DNA of 64,000 nt from Manihot esculenta. Taxonomy: Eukaryota > Streptophyta > Magnoliopsida > Malpighiales > Euphorbiaceae. This document shows, piece by piece, positions 31,940 through 43,899 of the stretch. Position numbers and translations under genes: made by a program. The first letter of the stretch is position 1, and each line of letters starts with the position of its first letter. The notes under the pieces were generated by a model. The model searched no databases, was not told the DNA's origin, and was given only the letters and a program-made list of their open reading frames with translations. Location of the stretch: NCBI RefSeq assembly GCF_001659605.2, contig NC_035173.2, forward strand, positions 15,617,003 to 15,681,002. Direction: 5' to 3'.

Positions 31940-34900
31940 ATGAGGGGAACTCGTCGATCAGCAAGATTGACTGGGGTGCCACCTGAGGATGAGGGCATGA
32001 GCACCCGTCCTCCTACATTGCCTAGGGCAATGTCTAGTAGGTCTATCAGAGATAGGGCTGTAAGAGACCCTAGAAGGTCTCTGGATCTGGGTAGGTGCAG
32101 ATCAGTGAGGGGAACAGTTCAGGGAGGAATGTCAGAAGGCATGGGGGATGATATGGATGTAGAGCAGAGGAGGGATGGCAGTTTGGGAGTTAGCATGTCA
32201 GAAGAGGGAATGGGAGAATCCCAAGGAGGCACTCAGGCCTCGGGATTTGTTCAGCCACCCCACTACCCACACTTCTCACAAAATCCCGGGTATTCGATGG
32301 GAGGTACATCGGATTACCCTAGCTTCACCCCTTATCCCACACAGATGCCATACCCACTCTACTACCCACCATATTCACAATACCCAATGTATCCACTCCC
32401 ACCTTACTATCCAAACCCTACCTCAGAAAATGTTGCCCCAGCTCCACCACCTACAGAACCAGCAGCCCCAGTTGCTCAACCTTCTAGACCTAGCTCAGCC
32501 AGTGGGCGCAAGGTCAAGATGACCGACTACATGAATTTGGGTGCTCCCCAGTATGAAAAAGGGGATGACCCATTTGTGTATCTGGAAAGGGTTAAGGTGA
32601 TCACGGATGAGATTGGGGCTGATGACAGTAGAGCCATTCAGATGGCTGGGTTCACTCTTAAGTGTAAGAAGGCACGAGAGTGGTTCAAGAATTATGTGAA
32701 CCCCAGAGTAGACAGCATGTCTTGGGAGGAGTTTGCAAACGAGTTTGCAGGATGGGCGTTCCCAGATAGTTCAAGGGAGCTGAAGATGATAGAGTTTGAG
32801 CAGTTGAGGCAGACCGAGGATATGGGTGTAGAGGAGTTCACAGACAGATTCTTGGAGCTGTTGCCATTTGCAGGGTAAAACCTTGACACGGATCAAAAAA
32901 GATCAAGGAGGTATATCATGAAACTCCACTCTAGATATTCCTCCTTGATCCAGTCAGCAGATAGGGAGAGCTTCCACGCCATAGTGGATATGGCCCGAAA
33001 AATGGAGGCCAGTGCCATCGTTCAGGGAACAGTTAAGCAGTCAGTGGCACATCCTTCTGGTTCCAAGACCACAGGCTCTTCTTCTTTCAGTGCAGCAGCT
33101 TCAGGTAGCAAAAAGTGGAGTAACACCACTAGGAAGCCCAAGAAGAACAAGTTTTGGAACAAGGTCAAGTCTAGTCTGGGATTAGGGAGTGGCTCAAGCT
33201 CTGGCGCGGATAATGCAGTTTGTACAAAGTGTGGTAGGCTACACAGGGGAGTTTGTCGGGCTGGGACATCAGCCTGCTTCAGATGCGGGCAAGAGGGACA
33301 CATGGCTCGGGAGTGTTCTAGGGCAGCTTTTGGAGCACAGTCTCAGCAGACAGCTTCAGGTAGTGTAGCTCAGCCAGCAGCTCCAGCCGTGACTCAGGCC
33401 AGTGGCAGAGGCAGAGGGAGAGGGGCAGCCTCTTCTTCAGCGGGTTTCAGAGGTGAAGGTCCATCAGCTCCAGCACGGATCTTCATGATGACGCAGCAGG
33501 AGGCAGATGCATCTAACACCGTGGTGGCAGGTAATTTAGTCATTGGTTGTTCAGATGTGTATGCCTTGATGGACCCTGGTGCATCTCATTCTTTTATTAC
33601 TCCGAGAGCCGTTCAGAGGTTGGGGTTGATGATCTCTGTGTTAGAGTGTCCTCTCTGGGTCAGTGGACCCAAGTGTGATCCATCAGTGGCAGAGTCAGTC
33701 TGCCAGTGCAGTCCAGTCTTTGTTGAGGGAAGATGCTTGTCCGCCGACCTGGTGGTTCTAGATTTGACAGATTTTGACGTCATTCTAGGGATGGACTGGT
33801 TATCTACCCATGGTGCTACCTTGGACTGCAGGGACAAGGTAGTCAGGTTCAGAGGTCAGGATGGATCAGAGGTTGTCTTCAGGGGAGACAGGAGGGGTAC
33901 ACCTAGAGGTCTGATATCAGCTCTTCAGGCTCGTAGGTTGCTTAAGAAGGGATGTCAGGGGTATTTGGCTCATGTGAGAGAGCTTAGCAGTCAGGTTAGA
34001 GAGCCCGCCTCGGTGCCAGTGGTTAGAGAGTTTCTAGACGTCTTCCCAGACGAGCTGCCAGGTTTACCACCTGCTAGGGAGTTAGAGTTCGAGATAGAAT
34101 TGATGCCTGGAACCCGACCGATCTCTATCCCTCCCTACAGGATGGCTCCAGCCGAGTTGAAAGAATTGAAGGAACAGTTGCAAGAGTTGGTAGAAAAGGG
34201 CTTCATCCGACCGAGCACTTCACCTTGGGGTGCACCAGTTTTGTTCGTGAAAAAGAAGGATGGATCCCTTAGACTTTGTATCGACTACAGGCAGTTGAAC
34301 AAAGTCACTACCAAGAATAAGTACCCATTGCCAAGGATCGACGATCTATTCAACCAGCTAGCTGGAGCAGGTTGTTTCTCCAAAATAGATCTGAGATCGG
34401 GGTACCATCAGCTAAGGATAAGGGATGAGGATGTGCCGAAGACAGCCTTCAGGACCAGATATGGGCATTTTGAGTTCCTTGTAATGCCGTTCGGGTTAAC
34501 CAACGCCCCTGCAGCATTCATAGATCTCATGAACAGAGTGTTTAGCCAGTACCTGGATCACTTCGTTATTGTCTTCATAGATGATATCTTAGTGTATTAC
34601 AGGAATGCAGAGGAGCATGCCCATCATCTGCGGTTGGTCTTGCAGACCTTGAGGGAACATGGCTTGTATGCCAAGTTCTCTAAATGTGAGTTCTGGCTGA
34701 GGAGCATTTCGTTCTTGGGGCATGTAGTGTCAGAGAATGGGATTGAGGTGGACCCCAAGAAGACAGAAACTGTGGCTAACTGGCCTAGACCCACTTCAGT
34801 GACAGAGATCAGGAGTTTCTTAGGTTTGGCAGGTTACTACAGGAGGTTCGTTCAGGACTTCTCGAAGATAGCAGCTCCTCTGACCAGACTAACCAGGAAG

Positions 34901-36915
34901 AATCAGAAGTTTCTGTGGACCGACTAGTGCGAAGAGAGTTTTGAAGAGCTTAAGAAGAGGTTGACTTCAGCACCAGTTTTAGCTCTGCCATCTAGTGATG
35001 AGGACTTTACAGTCTTTTGTGATGCGTCCCGTGTGGGACTGGGTTGTGTACTGATGCAGAATGAGAGGGTGATTGCTTATGCTTCTAGGCAGCTGAAGAA
35101 GCATGAGTTGAATTACCCCACGCATGACCTTGAGATGGCAGCAGTAATCTTTGCACTCAAGATGTGGAGGCACTACCTCTATGGGGTAAAATGTGAGATC
35201 TTCACAGATCATAAAAGCCTGCAGTACATCCTGGGTCAAAGAGATTTGAACTTGAGACAGAGGAGATGGGTAGAGCTGCTGAGTGACTATGATTGCAAGA
35301 TTCAGTATCATCCGGGTAAGGCGAATGTCGTGGCAGACGCCCTAAGCCGGAAGTCACTAGGCAGTCTATCCCACATCACGGTAGAGAGGAGACCAGTGGT
35401 GAAGGAGTTTTACAAGCTCATTGATGAAGGTCTACAGATGGAGTTGTCTGGTACAGGTGCCTTGGTGGCCCAGATGAGAGTGGCACCCGTGTTTCTGGAG
35501 CAGGTGGCTCAGAAACAGCATGAGGACCCGGAGTTAGTGAAGATTGCCAGGACTGTTCAGTCAGGCAATGATAGTGAGTTCAGATTCGACAGCAAGGGGA
35601 TCCTCCGCTATGGGAGCAGATTATGTGTACCATATGACATAGGGCTAAAAGGAGACATTATGAGAGAGGCTCATAATGCAAGATACAGCGTTCACCCCGG
35701 GGCCACCAAGATGTATCAAGATCTAAAGAAGGTTATTGGTGGCCAGCTATGAAGAAAGAAGTGGCACAGTTCGTGTCAGCCTGCGAAGTGTGTCAGAGGG
35801 TGAAGCTGGAACATCAGAAGCCGGCTGGAATGCTTAACCCGCTACCTATTCCAGAGTGGAAATGGGAGAATATAGCTATTGACTTCGTAGTGGGGTTACC
35901 GGCGGCGTCCAACAGAGTGGACTCCATATGGGTGATTGTGGACAGACTCACCAAATCTGCTCATTTCATTCCTGTCAGGAGTGGCTACTCTGTGGACAAG
36001 TTGGCGCAGATATATGTGGATGAGATCGTCAGGCTGCATGGGGTTCCTGTTTCGATAGTGTCAGATAGAGGGCCCCAGTTCACCTCCAGATTTTGGCGGA
36101 GTCTGCAGAATGCCATGGGTACTAGGTTGGATTTCAGTACTGCCTTCCACCCCCAGACTGACGGACAGTCAGAAAGGACCATCCAGACTATCGAGGATAT
36201 GCTTAGAATGTGTGTGCTGGACTTTGGCGGTTCTTGGAGGCAGCATCTACCTTTGGTCGAGTTTGCCTACAATAACAGCCATCATGCTAGCATCGGGATG
36301 GCTCCATACGAAGCTTTGTACGGAAGGAAGTGCAGATCACCTGTTTGCTGGGAGGAAGTTGGAGAAAAGGCCTTGGCAGGGCCTGAGCTAGTAGAGATCA
36401 CCAGCAGGGTGGTACCCATAATCAGAGAGAGAATCAAGACTGCTGCCAGCAGACAGAAGAGCTATGCAGACGTCCGCAGAAGACAGTTAGAGTTTCAGGA
36501 GGGGGATCTGGTATTGCTCAAGGTGTCTCCAATGAAGGGAGTGGTTCGCTTCAGGAAGAAAGGTAAACTAGCCCCACGATACATCGGACCCTTTGAAATC
36601 TTGCAAAAGATTGGGAATGTGTCGTACAAGCTGGATTTACCTGCTTCAATGGAAAGAATCCATCCGGTTTTCCATGTTTCAATGTTGAGGAAGTTTGTGT
36701 CGGATCCGAGCAAGGTTCTCAGTCAGCCTGATGTGGAGGTCCAATAGGATCTCACTTATGTTGAACAGCCAGTACGGATTCTAGACACCCAGATCAGAAA
36801 GTTAAGAAACAAGGAAATCCCGATGGTAAAAGTCCTGTGGAACCACCACAACTTGGAGGAATGTACTTGGGAGACACGGGAGTCCATGCTCCAGCAATAT
36901 CCCCATCTCTTTTAA
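31940..36915 (+). pseudogene. B gag-pol polyprotein, Tekay/Del type, broken
   Basis: Domain order as in E1: Gag, zinc knuckle [14 protein letters not shown] near 33275, protease DPGASHSF near 33575, [13 protein letters not shown] near 34585, RNase [11 protein letters not shown] near 35015, integrase CEVCQRVK near 35790, SDRGPQF near 36060, GQSERTIQ near 36165, and a chromodomain-like tail ending at TAA 36913. Breaks: TAA at 32876 in Gag, TAG at 34925 at the end of RT, a one-base deletion near 35735 before the integrase zinc finger, and TAG at 36745 before the tail. An upstream in-frame ATG at 31907 exists, but the ATG at 31940 agrees with E1. The copy cannot make a full polyprotein. Confidence 0.93.
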
Positions 36916-36977
36916 GGTTAGATCTTTATGTGTTTATGTATGTATGTTGTTGTTTGCTATGCATGTGCTAGTTGAGG

Positions 36978-37012
36978 AACATTCGGGGACGAATGTTCTT
37001 AAGGGGGGGAGA
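36978..37012 (+). other. B 3' hairpin and polypurine tract
   Basis: GAACATTC, six bases, GAATGTTC, then the purine run AAGGGGGGGAGAA directly before the LTR. The arrangement matches E2, F and I. Confidence 0.9.
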
Positions 37013-37013
37013 A

Positions 37014-39274
37014 TGTAATACCCGGCTAGACTCCGGTATCGGAATTCCTACCGTCCGGTGGAATCTCGAATGTCGGAAGCCTCTAGTAGGGTAGAAACAT
37101 GTTTTCATAAAATGTTTTAAGGTATTTCATGGTTTTAAGTATGAAAATTTAATGAGTTTTTGCATGAAAAGTCTTTGGAGGAAAACCCAGGTTCGGCCGC
37201 CGAAAGTCAAGTTCGGCCACCGAACATGCATGCGTTTTGGAGGCACATTAGGCCCCCGAAAGCATGAGTGAGGGAAGTCCAGGTTCGGCCACCGAAAGTC
37301 AAGTTCGGCCGCCGAACATGGCATGCATGCGGAAGCACTTTCGGCCCCCGAACGTGGCCTGGCCAGCCACCTATTAAAAGGGTCACTTTGCCGAAATGGG
37401 CGAGCTTTCACCCATTTTCGGCCACAGCTAGCTTCCGACCTCCCTCTCCCCAGATCTTGTGTTCTTCCTCCAAATCTCCTCCATTTTTCTTGAGTTTTCA
37501 CCTCTCATTGCAAGTTTTGAGCATTTAAGACAAGTTTTGGAGCTTTGGGAACTCAGGAGCTCATTTGCTTGGATCTCCGAGTTTAGGTCGTCTCTCTCTC
37601 GATCTTCAAGAGGTAAGAGCCGATCTTAAGCTCAATGTATGTTTTAAGTAAGTTTTAAGTGGTTTTATGGGATAGAATGGCATGTATAGGGTTGTATGAG
37701 TTTTTAAGCAAATGTTATGTTTTTGAACAATGTGAGTTGCTTGTGTGTTGTAGTTGGGGTTTTTGTTAGTTTGAGACCCCTAGGTGTGATGTATGATGTG
37801 TATGCATGTTTTAGAACAAGTTTATGCATGATTTGAGGTTTTGGGAGGCAAGAGGTTCATTTGAGCCAAGTTTCTGCCCATTTGGGAGAAACCAGGTTCG
37901 GCAGCCGAAGGGACTTTCGGCCGCCGAACCCCCTTGTGGAGGCAGCATTCGGCTGCCGAAGCTTGCCCCCGAAAAGAGACTTTCGTCTCTGTCTGGGACT
38001 TTCGGCCGCCGAAGGTGCCGCTGAACCTGCCTGACTTTCGGCTCTGGAGGGACTTTCGGCCGCCGAACCTGCCGCCGAAAGTGCCCTGTCCAGCCATTTC
38101 TTGCATGTTTTCATGTAGTTGTTTTATGATGTTTTAGGGAGTTTTTGGGGAGTATATTAGAGTTATGTTCATGTATGTTTGGTCCCTCATTGGAGTCCAC
38201 CTGTGTAGGTTCGGACCCGAGGAACCGAGGACCCCAGCAGTGAGCCAGCTGCTACAGAGTTTGTCAGAGCTTGCCAGAGGTGAGTGGAATAAACCTTAAG
38301 TTTTAAAATAAATGAAATATGACTTTTGAGCATGATCCATGCATCATGAATGCCATGAGATATAGTAGGTTGTTTGCATTAGTATTCACGAATATGTTGC
38401 ATTGCATTTATGATGTTGATGTGGATTGGTTATTGGATGATCCTTTAGTCCTCATATGTATGATGATGTTACGGCATGATATGGTATGGAAGTCCAGGTT
38501 GTACCCATTCTACGTCCCTGGCACGATGTAAGAGAAAGTCCAGGTTGTACCCATTCTACGTCCCTGGCACATTGGTATGTTATGATATGTTATGTTAAGA
38601 GAAAGACCGGTTGTACCCATTCTACGTCCCTGCACAGTTGGACTATGTAGAGGACTATAGGTGACAATACCATCCGAGATGTGATTTGTTGTGATATGTT
38701 GCATTTCATGAAAGCATGAAATTTTATTATATGATTTCACTATTCTGCTCACTGGGCTTTGTAGCTCACCCCTCTCCCCTAACTCCAGATGTGCAGGTAC
38801 AGGGTAGACCAGGAGGTTAGCCAGAGTTTTGAAGTATGTCTATGTAATAGTTAGATTGTGGACATGACAATTGTACTATGATGTAATGTAAGAGATTACA
38901 GTATGTTATGTAATGAGGTATATTGAGGTTATAGATGTGCTTGACCTTATGAGTATTGTAATCCCTTGTTGATGCATGATCTTAGATATTTGTTGATACA
39001 GATGTTAGCCAACTCAACACATGTATATCGCCCTTTGGGGCATTGATGAGATCCCACAGAGGGGTCAAGTTTATGATTATGTTTTAGTGCATGCACAGGT
39101 TGAGTTTGGTGTATGAGAAATGAAAGAAAAGTTTTAATTTTTATGTATGATTGTTGATCATGTATGGGATTATACAGGTTTACAGGTTATATGTCAGGCT
39201 TGCTACGGGTCCCGGCGGCCTTAAGCCGATCTGGATCCTAGCGCCGGTAACGGTCCGATTTTCGGGTCGTTACA
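37014..39274 (+). repeat. B 3' LTR
   Basis: A 2,261-bp LTR. Palindromes are at 37191-37355 and 37895-38085. It has 19 bases (37910-37928) absent from the 5' LTR, an extra palindrome unit. The splice-like set is complete: GT 37613, AG 38207, GT 38280, AG 38795, giving putative introns of 596 and 517 bases around a 71-base exon. The hairpin array is 38491-38636. Followed by the target repeat CCCTT. Confidence 0.95.
38491..38636 (+). repeat. Hairpin array in B 3' LTR
   Basis: Three copies as in the 5' LTR. The right arm of the third copy reads CCCTGC here, while the 5' LTR has CCCGGC. Confidence 0.85.
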
Positions 39275-40598
39275 CCCTTGCATAGCTAAAATTTGGATGG
39301 TCCCTCCAACTTGGATTATAAGTATTTGCATAGGGATCATACCTTCTTTGCCCATTGAAACCTCCAACAGCATTGACTTGCTAGTCCTCCTCTTGAAGGG
39401 AAGGACATAGATCAGTTGGGTGGTTGTTGGCACATATTCCACATGGCTTGGGCTGCTGAATCTGCTGGACTTGTTGGGTTTGACTCACAACAAGGCTACG
39501 GACAGCATTGGTGAGTTCAGAAAGTTGGGATGATAAAATGGAATTACTCACCTCATTTACATTCCTTGTTGGCAGCTCTTGGTCTCCAAATTGTTGAGAA
39601 GCTGCAGCCATGGAGGAAATTAAGTCCCTCATCTCTCGAGGTGATTTTTTTTCAATTGTTCCTCCACATGCTGCGTCAATAAATTTTCTCTCTAAGGGTA
39701 GCAAACCTCCATAGAAGTACTCAATGAGAGATTGGTCAGAAATATCATGTCGAGGGCAGCTTGTGCACAACTTTTTGAACCTTTCCCAATACTCGTACAA
39801 GCCTTCAGAGTGCTTTTGCTTTATGCCACTTATTTCTCGACGGATGCCTATGGCTTTTGAGGTTGGAAAGAATTTTCTCAAGAATGCTCTTACCATATCA
39901 GCCCATGATGTGATGGATCCGAATGGCAAGTAGAATAGCCATTCTTTGGCATAGTCTTCAAGGGAAAAAGGGAAGGCTCTAAGCTTGATATCGTCTTCTG
40001 GAATGCCTTGGGGTCTCATGATTGAGCACACAACGTGGAATGCCTTCAAATGCTTGTGAGGATCTTCATTTTCTAGGCCTCTGAATTTAGGAAGGAGATG
40101 AATCAGTCCTGTCCTTAGCTCGAATGGTGCTATCAATAGGGGATATTCAATGCATAAGAGTACTTGATCTCCTGTTGGTTCAGCTAACTCTCCGAGAGTT
40201 CTTTCCCGTGGCTGGGGTGCTTGGATGGGCGCGTTTCCAGCTTGTATTTCAGCTTCTACATGTGCAGCAGGTGGTGCTGCCATTGCTAAATTTTCTGCCA
40301 TAACCTGGAATCGGGTATCAGGTTCAAATGCAGTAGTGGCCGTAGGAGAGTCTGCTGGTGCAAAGATTTCTGCAGCAGGGGCAGATGTGACAGCAAGTTC
40401 TTCAGCTGGTGCAGAAGTAGGTGAATTTGCTGGTGCAGAAAAATCAGCAGGTGTAGCAACAGCTCTGTGAGATGGTGTTGCTGATGAAGATGCTTTTGAG
40501 GCTTGGTTCCTCAAATTCGCTTGCTTCCGTAAGTGCTTGGCAGTTTTCTCAATCTCAGGGTCGTAAAATAGAGTGTCTTTACGGCCAGACCTGGTCAT
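39275..40598 (-). pseudogene. A gag, N-terminal part (Athila), with one TAG and cut by B
   Basis: The frame starts MTRSGRKDTLFYDPEIEK about 30 bases after the primer site. After an alanine/proline-rich stretch (residues 30-130) comes the retrotransposon Gag domain (about 145-330; WLFYLPFGSITSWADM, FYGGLLPLERKFIDAA), then a coiled-coil-like segment and a knuckle-like CGICANNHPTDLC near residue 390. A TAG at 39381-39383 stops the frame after 405 codons. Reading beyond it gives the usual Gag tail (QVNAVGGFNGQ) up to the B insertion, and Gag resumes at 22550. The TAG is one C-to-T change away from CAG. Confidence 0.88.
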
Positions 40599-40626
40599 AA
40601 AGGGAAAATACGTTAATTTAAATCAA

Positions 40627-40646
40627 TTCCCCGGCAACTGCGCCAA
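40627..40646 (-). other. A primer-binding site (Asp-tRNA type)
   Basis: Minus strand reads TGGCGCAGTTGCCGGGGA, four bases inside the right LTR. It differs from C's site by one base (A for C), a likely later mutation. Confidence 0.88.
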
Positions 40647-40650
40647 TTTT

Positions 40651-42117
40651 TGATAAGCGGTTGTCGAAGCCGTCAAAAATAACCTATTATCAATCAACAA
40701 ATAAATTTGCAGATAGTGGCAATAGGGTCGAACCACAGGGAATTGACACCAAGTATCTTCCTAATAATGACTAAGGCAAGTAATAACAAATAAGTAAAAG
40801 AGGGGGGTTTGTTTTGATGAGTTAAAAGCTAAAAGCAAAAGAGAAGAATAATTTAAATAAGTGAGAATATCAATGGGAAAGAGATTCTAGCTGAAGTGTG
40901 AGCCTAATTCAGTTTGTTCAAAATTGATCATTGATTATTAAAGACTCCTATTTGATTTCAATAAATCAGTTTTGGTTGTGGAAGACGCTTCTCACAATCC
41001 AAATTCCTCCTTAGTTCTAGTTCTATTAGGAAACGTTCACTAATCAAACACTGATCAACAAGTTGCCAAGGAACGTCCTTGGGGCATTTAGCATCGAACA
41101 ACCATTGATCGCATTAAGACTTAGAGAAACCCAATTCTATCCTTGCCAACCGCGTGGTCAAGGCTAGGTTATGCAACTGATTATATTTATGTTCAAACAA
41201 TTTAAGCAATTACAGACCTAAATCATTCAAACAATTTATCACTTAAGCAATTTAAAAGCAATGGGCCCTTATTGATTCTAAAAGCAAAGTAATAATTATG
41301 GAAAAGATCAGATTGCATAAATATTGAAACAAGCAAGAGTTCAACAATGGAGTATTAAACCTCCCAATTCATCACAAATCTGAATATTCTCAACTTCAAC
41401 TAGAAATAATGAATTTAGCCACTCATGGTGACTAAAATACACAAAAATAAAGAAGAAAAGAAAGAAGGAAAGTTTCTGCTGTGTTGCTGGAGAATTTTCG
41501 AAGATGGCAAATGCAGAAAGAGAGATGCCTTGCTGGTTTGGAGGTTGCTCTTTTATAGTTGGAGAATCTCATCCATCTAGGGTTTTGAAATCCCTTCTTG
41601 ACTTGGTCTTTGATTCCTCTTTGGATGTGGATTTTAATTGTAAAAGGAATTCCTTAGGTGAGAAATTGTCTCGTGGCTCCTAGAATTATGTTGGTAGTGA
41701 TTGAGTTAGATTTGGACTTCTGATAATTCGAATTTCTAATTTCTGCACTTTTCCCGCTCTGCTGTCAACTTCTGCTGTCAAGGTGATTTGGGCAGTTTCT
41801 GCGAGTGATTTGGGCAAATCACTTGCCCAATCTGCCCCAATCGCTTTCTGGGATTAAGTCCAGTTTCTGTCTCTGTCTCTGTGAGTGATTTGGCCAGTTT
41901 CTGCGAGTGATTTGGCCAATTTCTACGAGTGATTTGGCCAAATCACTCCGACCCAATCACTTTTCCAGCTTTTTCTTCACTTTTTCTCTAACTTCCCAAT
42001 TTCTTCCTTTTCTGTAAAAACATAACAAAAACACAAATTAAGCTAGAAAAATGTGTAAATAAACAGTAATAAATATAATAAAAATGTGGCTAAATTATGC
42101 TTGATCAGAGATCTGAA
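40651..42117 (-). repeat. A 5' LTR
   Basis: A 1,467-bp LTR adjoining the primer site. TATAAAA is on the minus strand at 41551-41557. The GTGATTTG cluster is at 41780-41966. About 40 bases near 41656-41695 are missing from the other LTR. Scattered differences suggest an older insertion than C. Confidence 0.94.
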
Positions 42118-42122
42118 CAGAA

Positions 42123-42899
42123 ACTTTTGTCTTTGATTTTATTCAATATTCATGCAATTGATGCTTAATTCTAAGATTGCTTTGTTGTTTTGATCAAATT
42201 GGCCACTTGATTCTTGATTTCAAAGTTAATTTGATTGTTGGATTAGGATATTTGTTAGTCCGTAATTGCTGGAAATATTCTGTCCATAGAACACTTGGTG
42301 TAAAAATCCAAGAAATTGTATGATCTAGCAACATCTCATGCGTTTGAGTAGCTAGGGTTTGGATCTTTCTTGTTCTTCATGCAATTGGCAATTGTTTTGA
42401 TGCCTATGGCCCAAGGACGTTCCTTGGCAATTTGTTGATTAGTAATTGGTTAGAGGACGTTCCCTAATCAGTTTGTTCATAAGGAAAGACATGGTGGTGA
42501 GAAGCGTCTTCCACCCCCATAACCAACCTATTGAATCAATCAAGATAACCGTGTTTCAATGATCAACCCAAACAACCAAAGTGGATCCATATCTTCAACT
42601 AGACTTTTCTCATATTGATTTCTTGTTTTAATTTAATTACTTGCTGTTTTAATTGCTTTCAAATAGTTTTTAATCAAATCATCTCAAAACTCCCTTTTTA
42701 CTTTCCTTGCACTTGTTTCTATTTCTCTTTGATTACTTGCTTTCACTTGTGCTTTCAATTAGTTCTATTGGTCTTGATTGAGATAAATAAATAGGTAATC
42801 AATTCTCTGTGGATACGATCCTTCACCACTGTCTGCAGTTGTAAATTGTAGGTAACCGAGAAGGTTATTTTTGACCGGCTTCGACAACCGCTCCTGTCA
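42123..42899 (+). repeat. D: Athila-like LTR, right fragment (R and U5)
   Basis: Continues D after A and its GAGAT repeat. It matches the C LTR reversed (TAGTCCGTAATTGCT, AACACTTGGTGTAAAAA, CAATTCTCTGTGGATACGATCC) and ends in the conserved U5 tail GACCGGCTTCGACAACCGCT and CTGTCA. No primer site follows; the F LTR follows instead, so this is a 3' or solo LTR. Its left end is lost under E2. Confidence 0.85.
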
Positions 42900-43896
42900 G
42901 CGGCACTTTCGGCGGCCGAAACTGCCCTCAAGAGACGAAAGTCCTCTTTCGGGGGCAGGCTTCGGCAGCCGAAAGCTGCCTCCACAAGCTGGTTCGGCGG
43001 CTGAAAGTTCCTTCGGCGGCCGAACCTGAGTTTCTCCAAAGTGGCAGAAACTCAGCTACAACATGCACAAACGCCTCCCAAACCTTTCAAACATGCATAA
43101 ACCCATTCTACAACACTCCCAAACATACACAATCAATTATACAAGTTCCTAGGGGCTTCAAACCATCAAAAACCCCAACTACAACACATCAAACAACTCA
43201 CATTGTTCATAAACATACATAAACCCATAAACCTAACAAAACCTAAACATGCATTTCTACCCCATAGATCAACTTAAAACTTGTTTAAATCATGCAATGA
43301 GCTCAAGATCGGCTCTTACCTCTTGAAGATCGAGAGTAGAGGCGATCTAACTTGGAGTTGGGAGAGATTTGGCTCCTTGAGTCTCCAAGCTCAAAACTTG
43401 TTCCTTTGCTCAAAAATCTTCAAAACAAAGTGAAAACTAGTGAAAATCGTGAAAGATTTGAAGGAAGAAACTCAAGATCGGTGAGGGGTGGCGGAGAGCT
43501 CACCTTGGCCGAAAATGGGGAGAAAACTCGCCCATTTCGGCTAAGGAACCCATTTATAGGTGGCTGGCCAGGCCACATTCGGGAGCCGAACGTGCCTCCG
43601 CATGCATGCCATGTTCGGCGGCCGAACCTGGACTTCCCTCACTTATGCTTTCGGGGCCCTAAAGCACTCCCGAAGTGCATGCATGTTCGGCAGCCGAACT
43701 TGGGATTCGGCGGCCGAACCTGGGTCTTCCTCCAAGGCTATTTTCATGCAAAAACTCATTTTCCTTTTAGCTTAAAAACGTAAAATACATAAAAACATTT
43801 TATAAAAACATGATTTTACCCTTCTAGAGATTTTTGACATCCGAGATTCCACCGGACGGTAGGAATCCCGATACCGGAGTCTAGCCGGGTATTACA
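42900..43896 (-). repeat. F 3' LTR, remaining part
   Basis: Matches the F 5' LTR from about 50390 to 51405: same palindrome cluster (42900-43025 and 43570-43720), same donor revcomp CTTACCTCTTGAAGATCG near 43318, and a TATA box on the minus strand at 43552-43558. Ends GCCGGGTATTACA. Confidence 0.93.
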
Positions 43897-43899
43897 TTC

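Larger units (their letters stand above)
22551..39274 (+). mobile_element. Element B: Tekay/Del-type Ty3/gypsy retrotransposon with nested C
   Basis: Flanked by CCCTT on both sides (22546-22550 and 39275-39279), inside A's gag. The 5' LTR is 22551-31669 with C inside it; the 3' LTR is 37014-39274. Without C and its target repeat the element is about 9.85 kb. The two LTRs are very similar by eye, so insertion is fairly recent, but the polyprotein is already broken. Confidence 0.96.
11352..42117 (-). mobile_element. Element A: Athila-type Ty3/gypsy retrotransposon with nested B, C and K
   Basis: Two LTRs (11352-12777 and 40651-42117) share the TGATAAGCGG and GCTTGATCA ends and are flanked by the same 5-bp repeat GAGAT (11347-11351 and 42118-42122). 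Orientation is minus: the primer site lies left of the right LTR and the polypurine tract right of the left LTR. After removing B (with C) and K with their target repeats, about 11.8 kb remains. Gene order is gag, protease, RT/RNase H, integrase, extra ORF. Confidence 0.95.

Noticed and set aside
11352..42117. Host-gene capture in A or C
   Set aside because: All ORFs have retroelement features or descend from Athila linkers; I saw no exon-like host segment.
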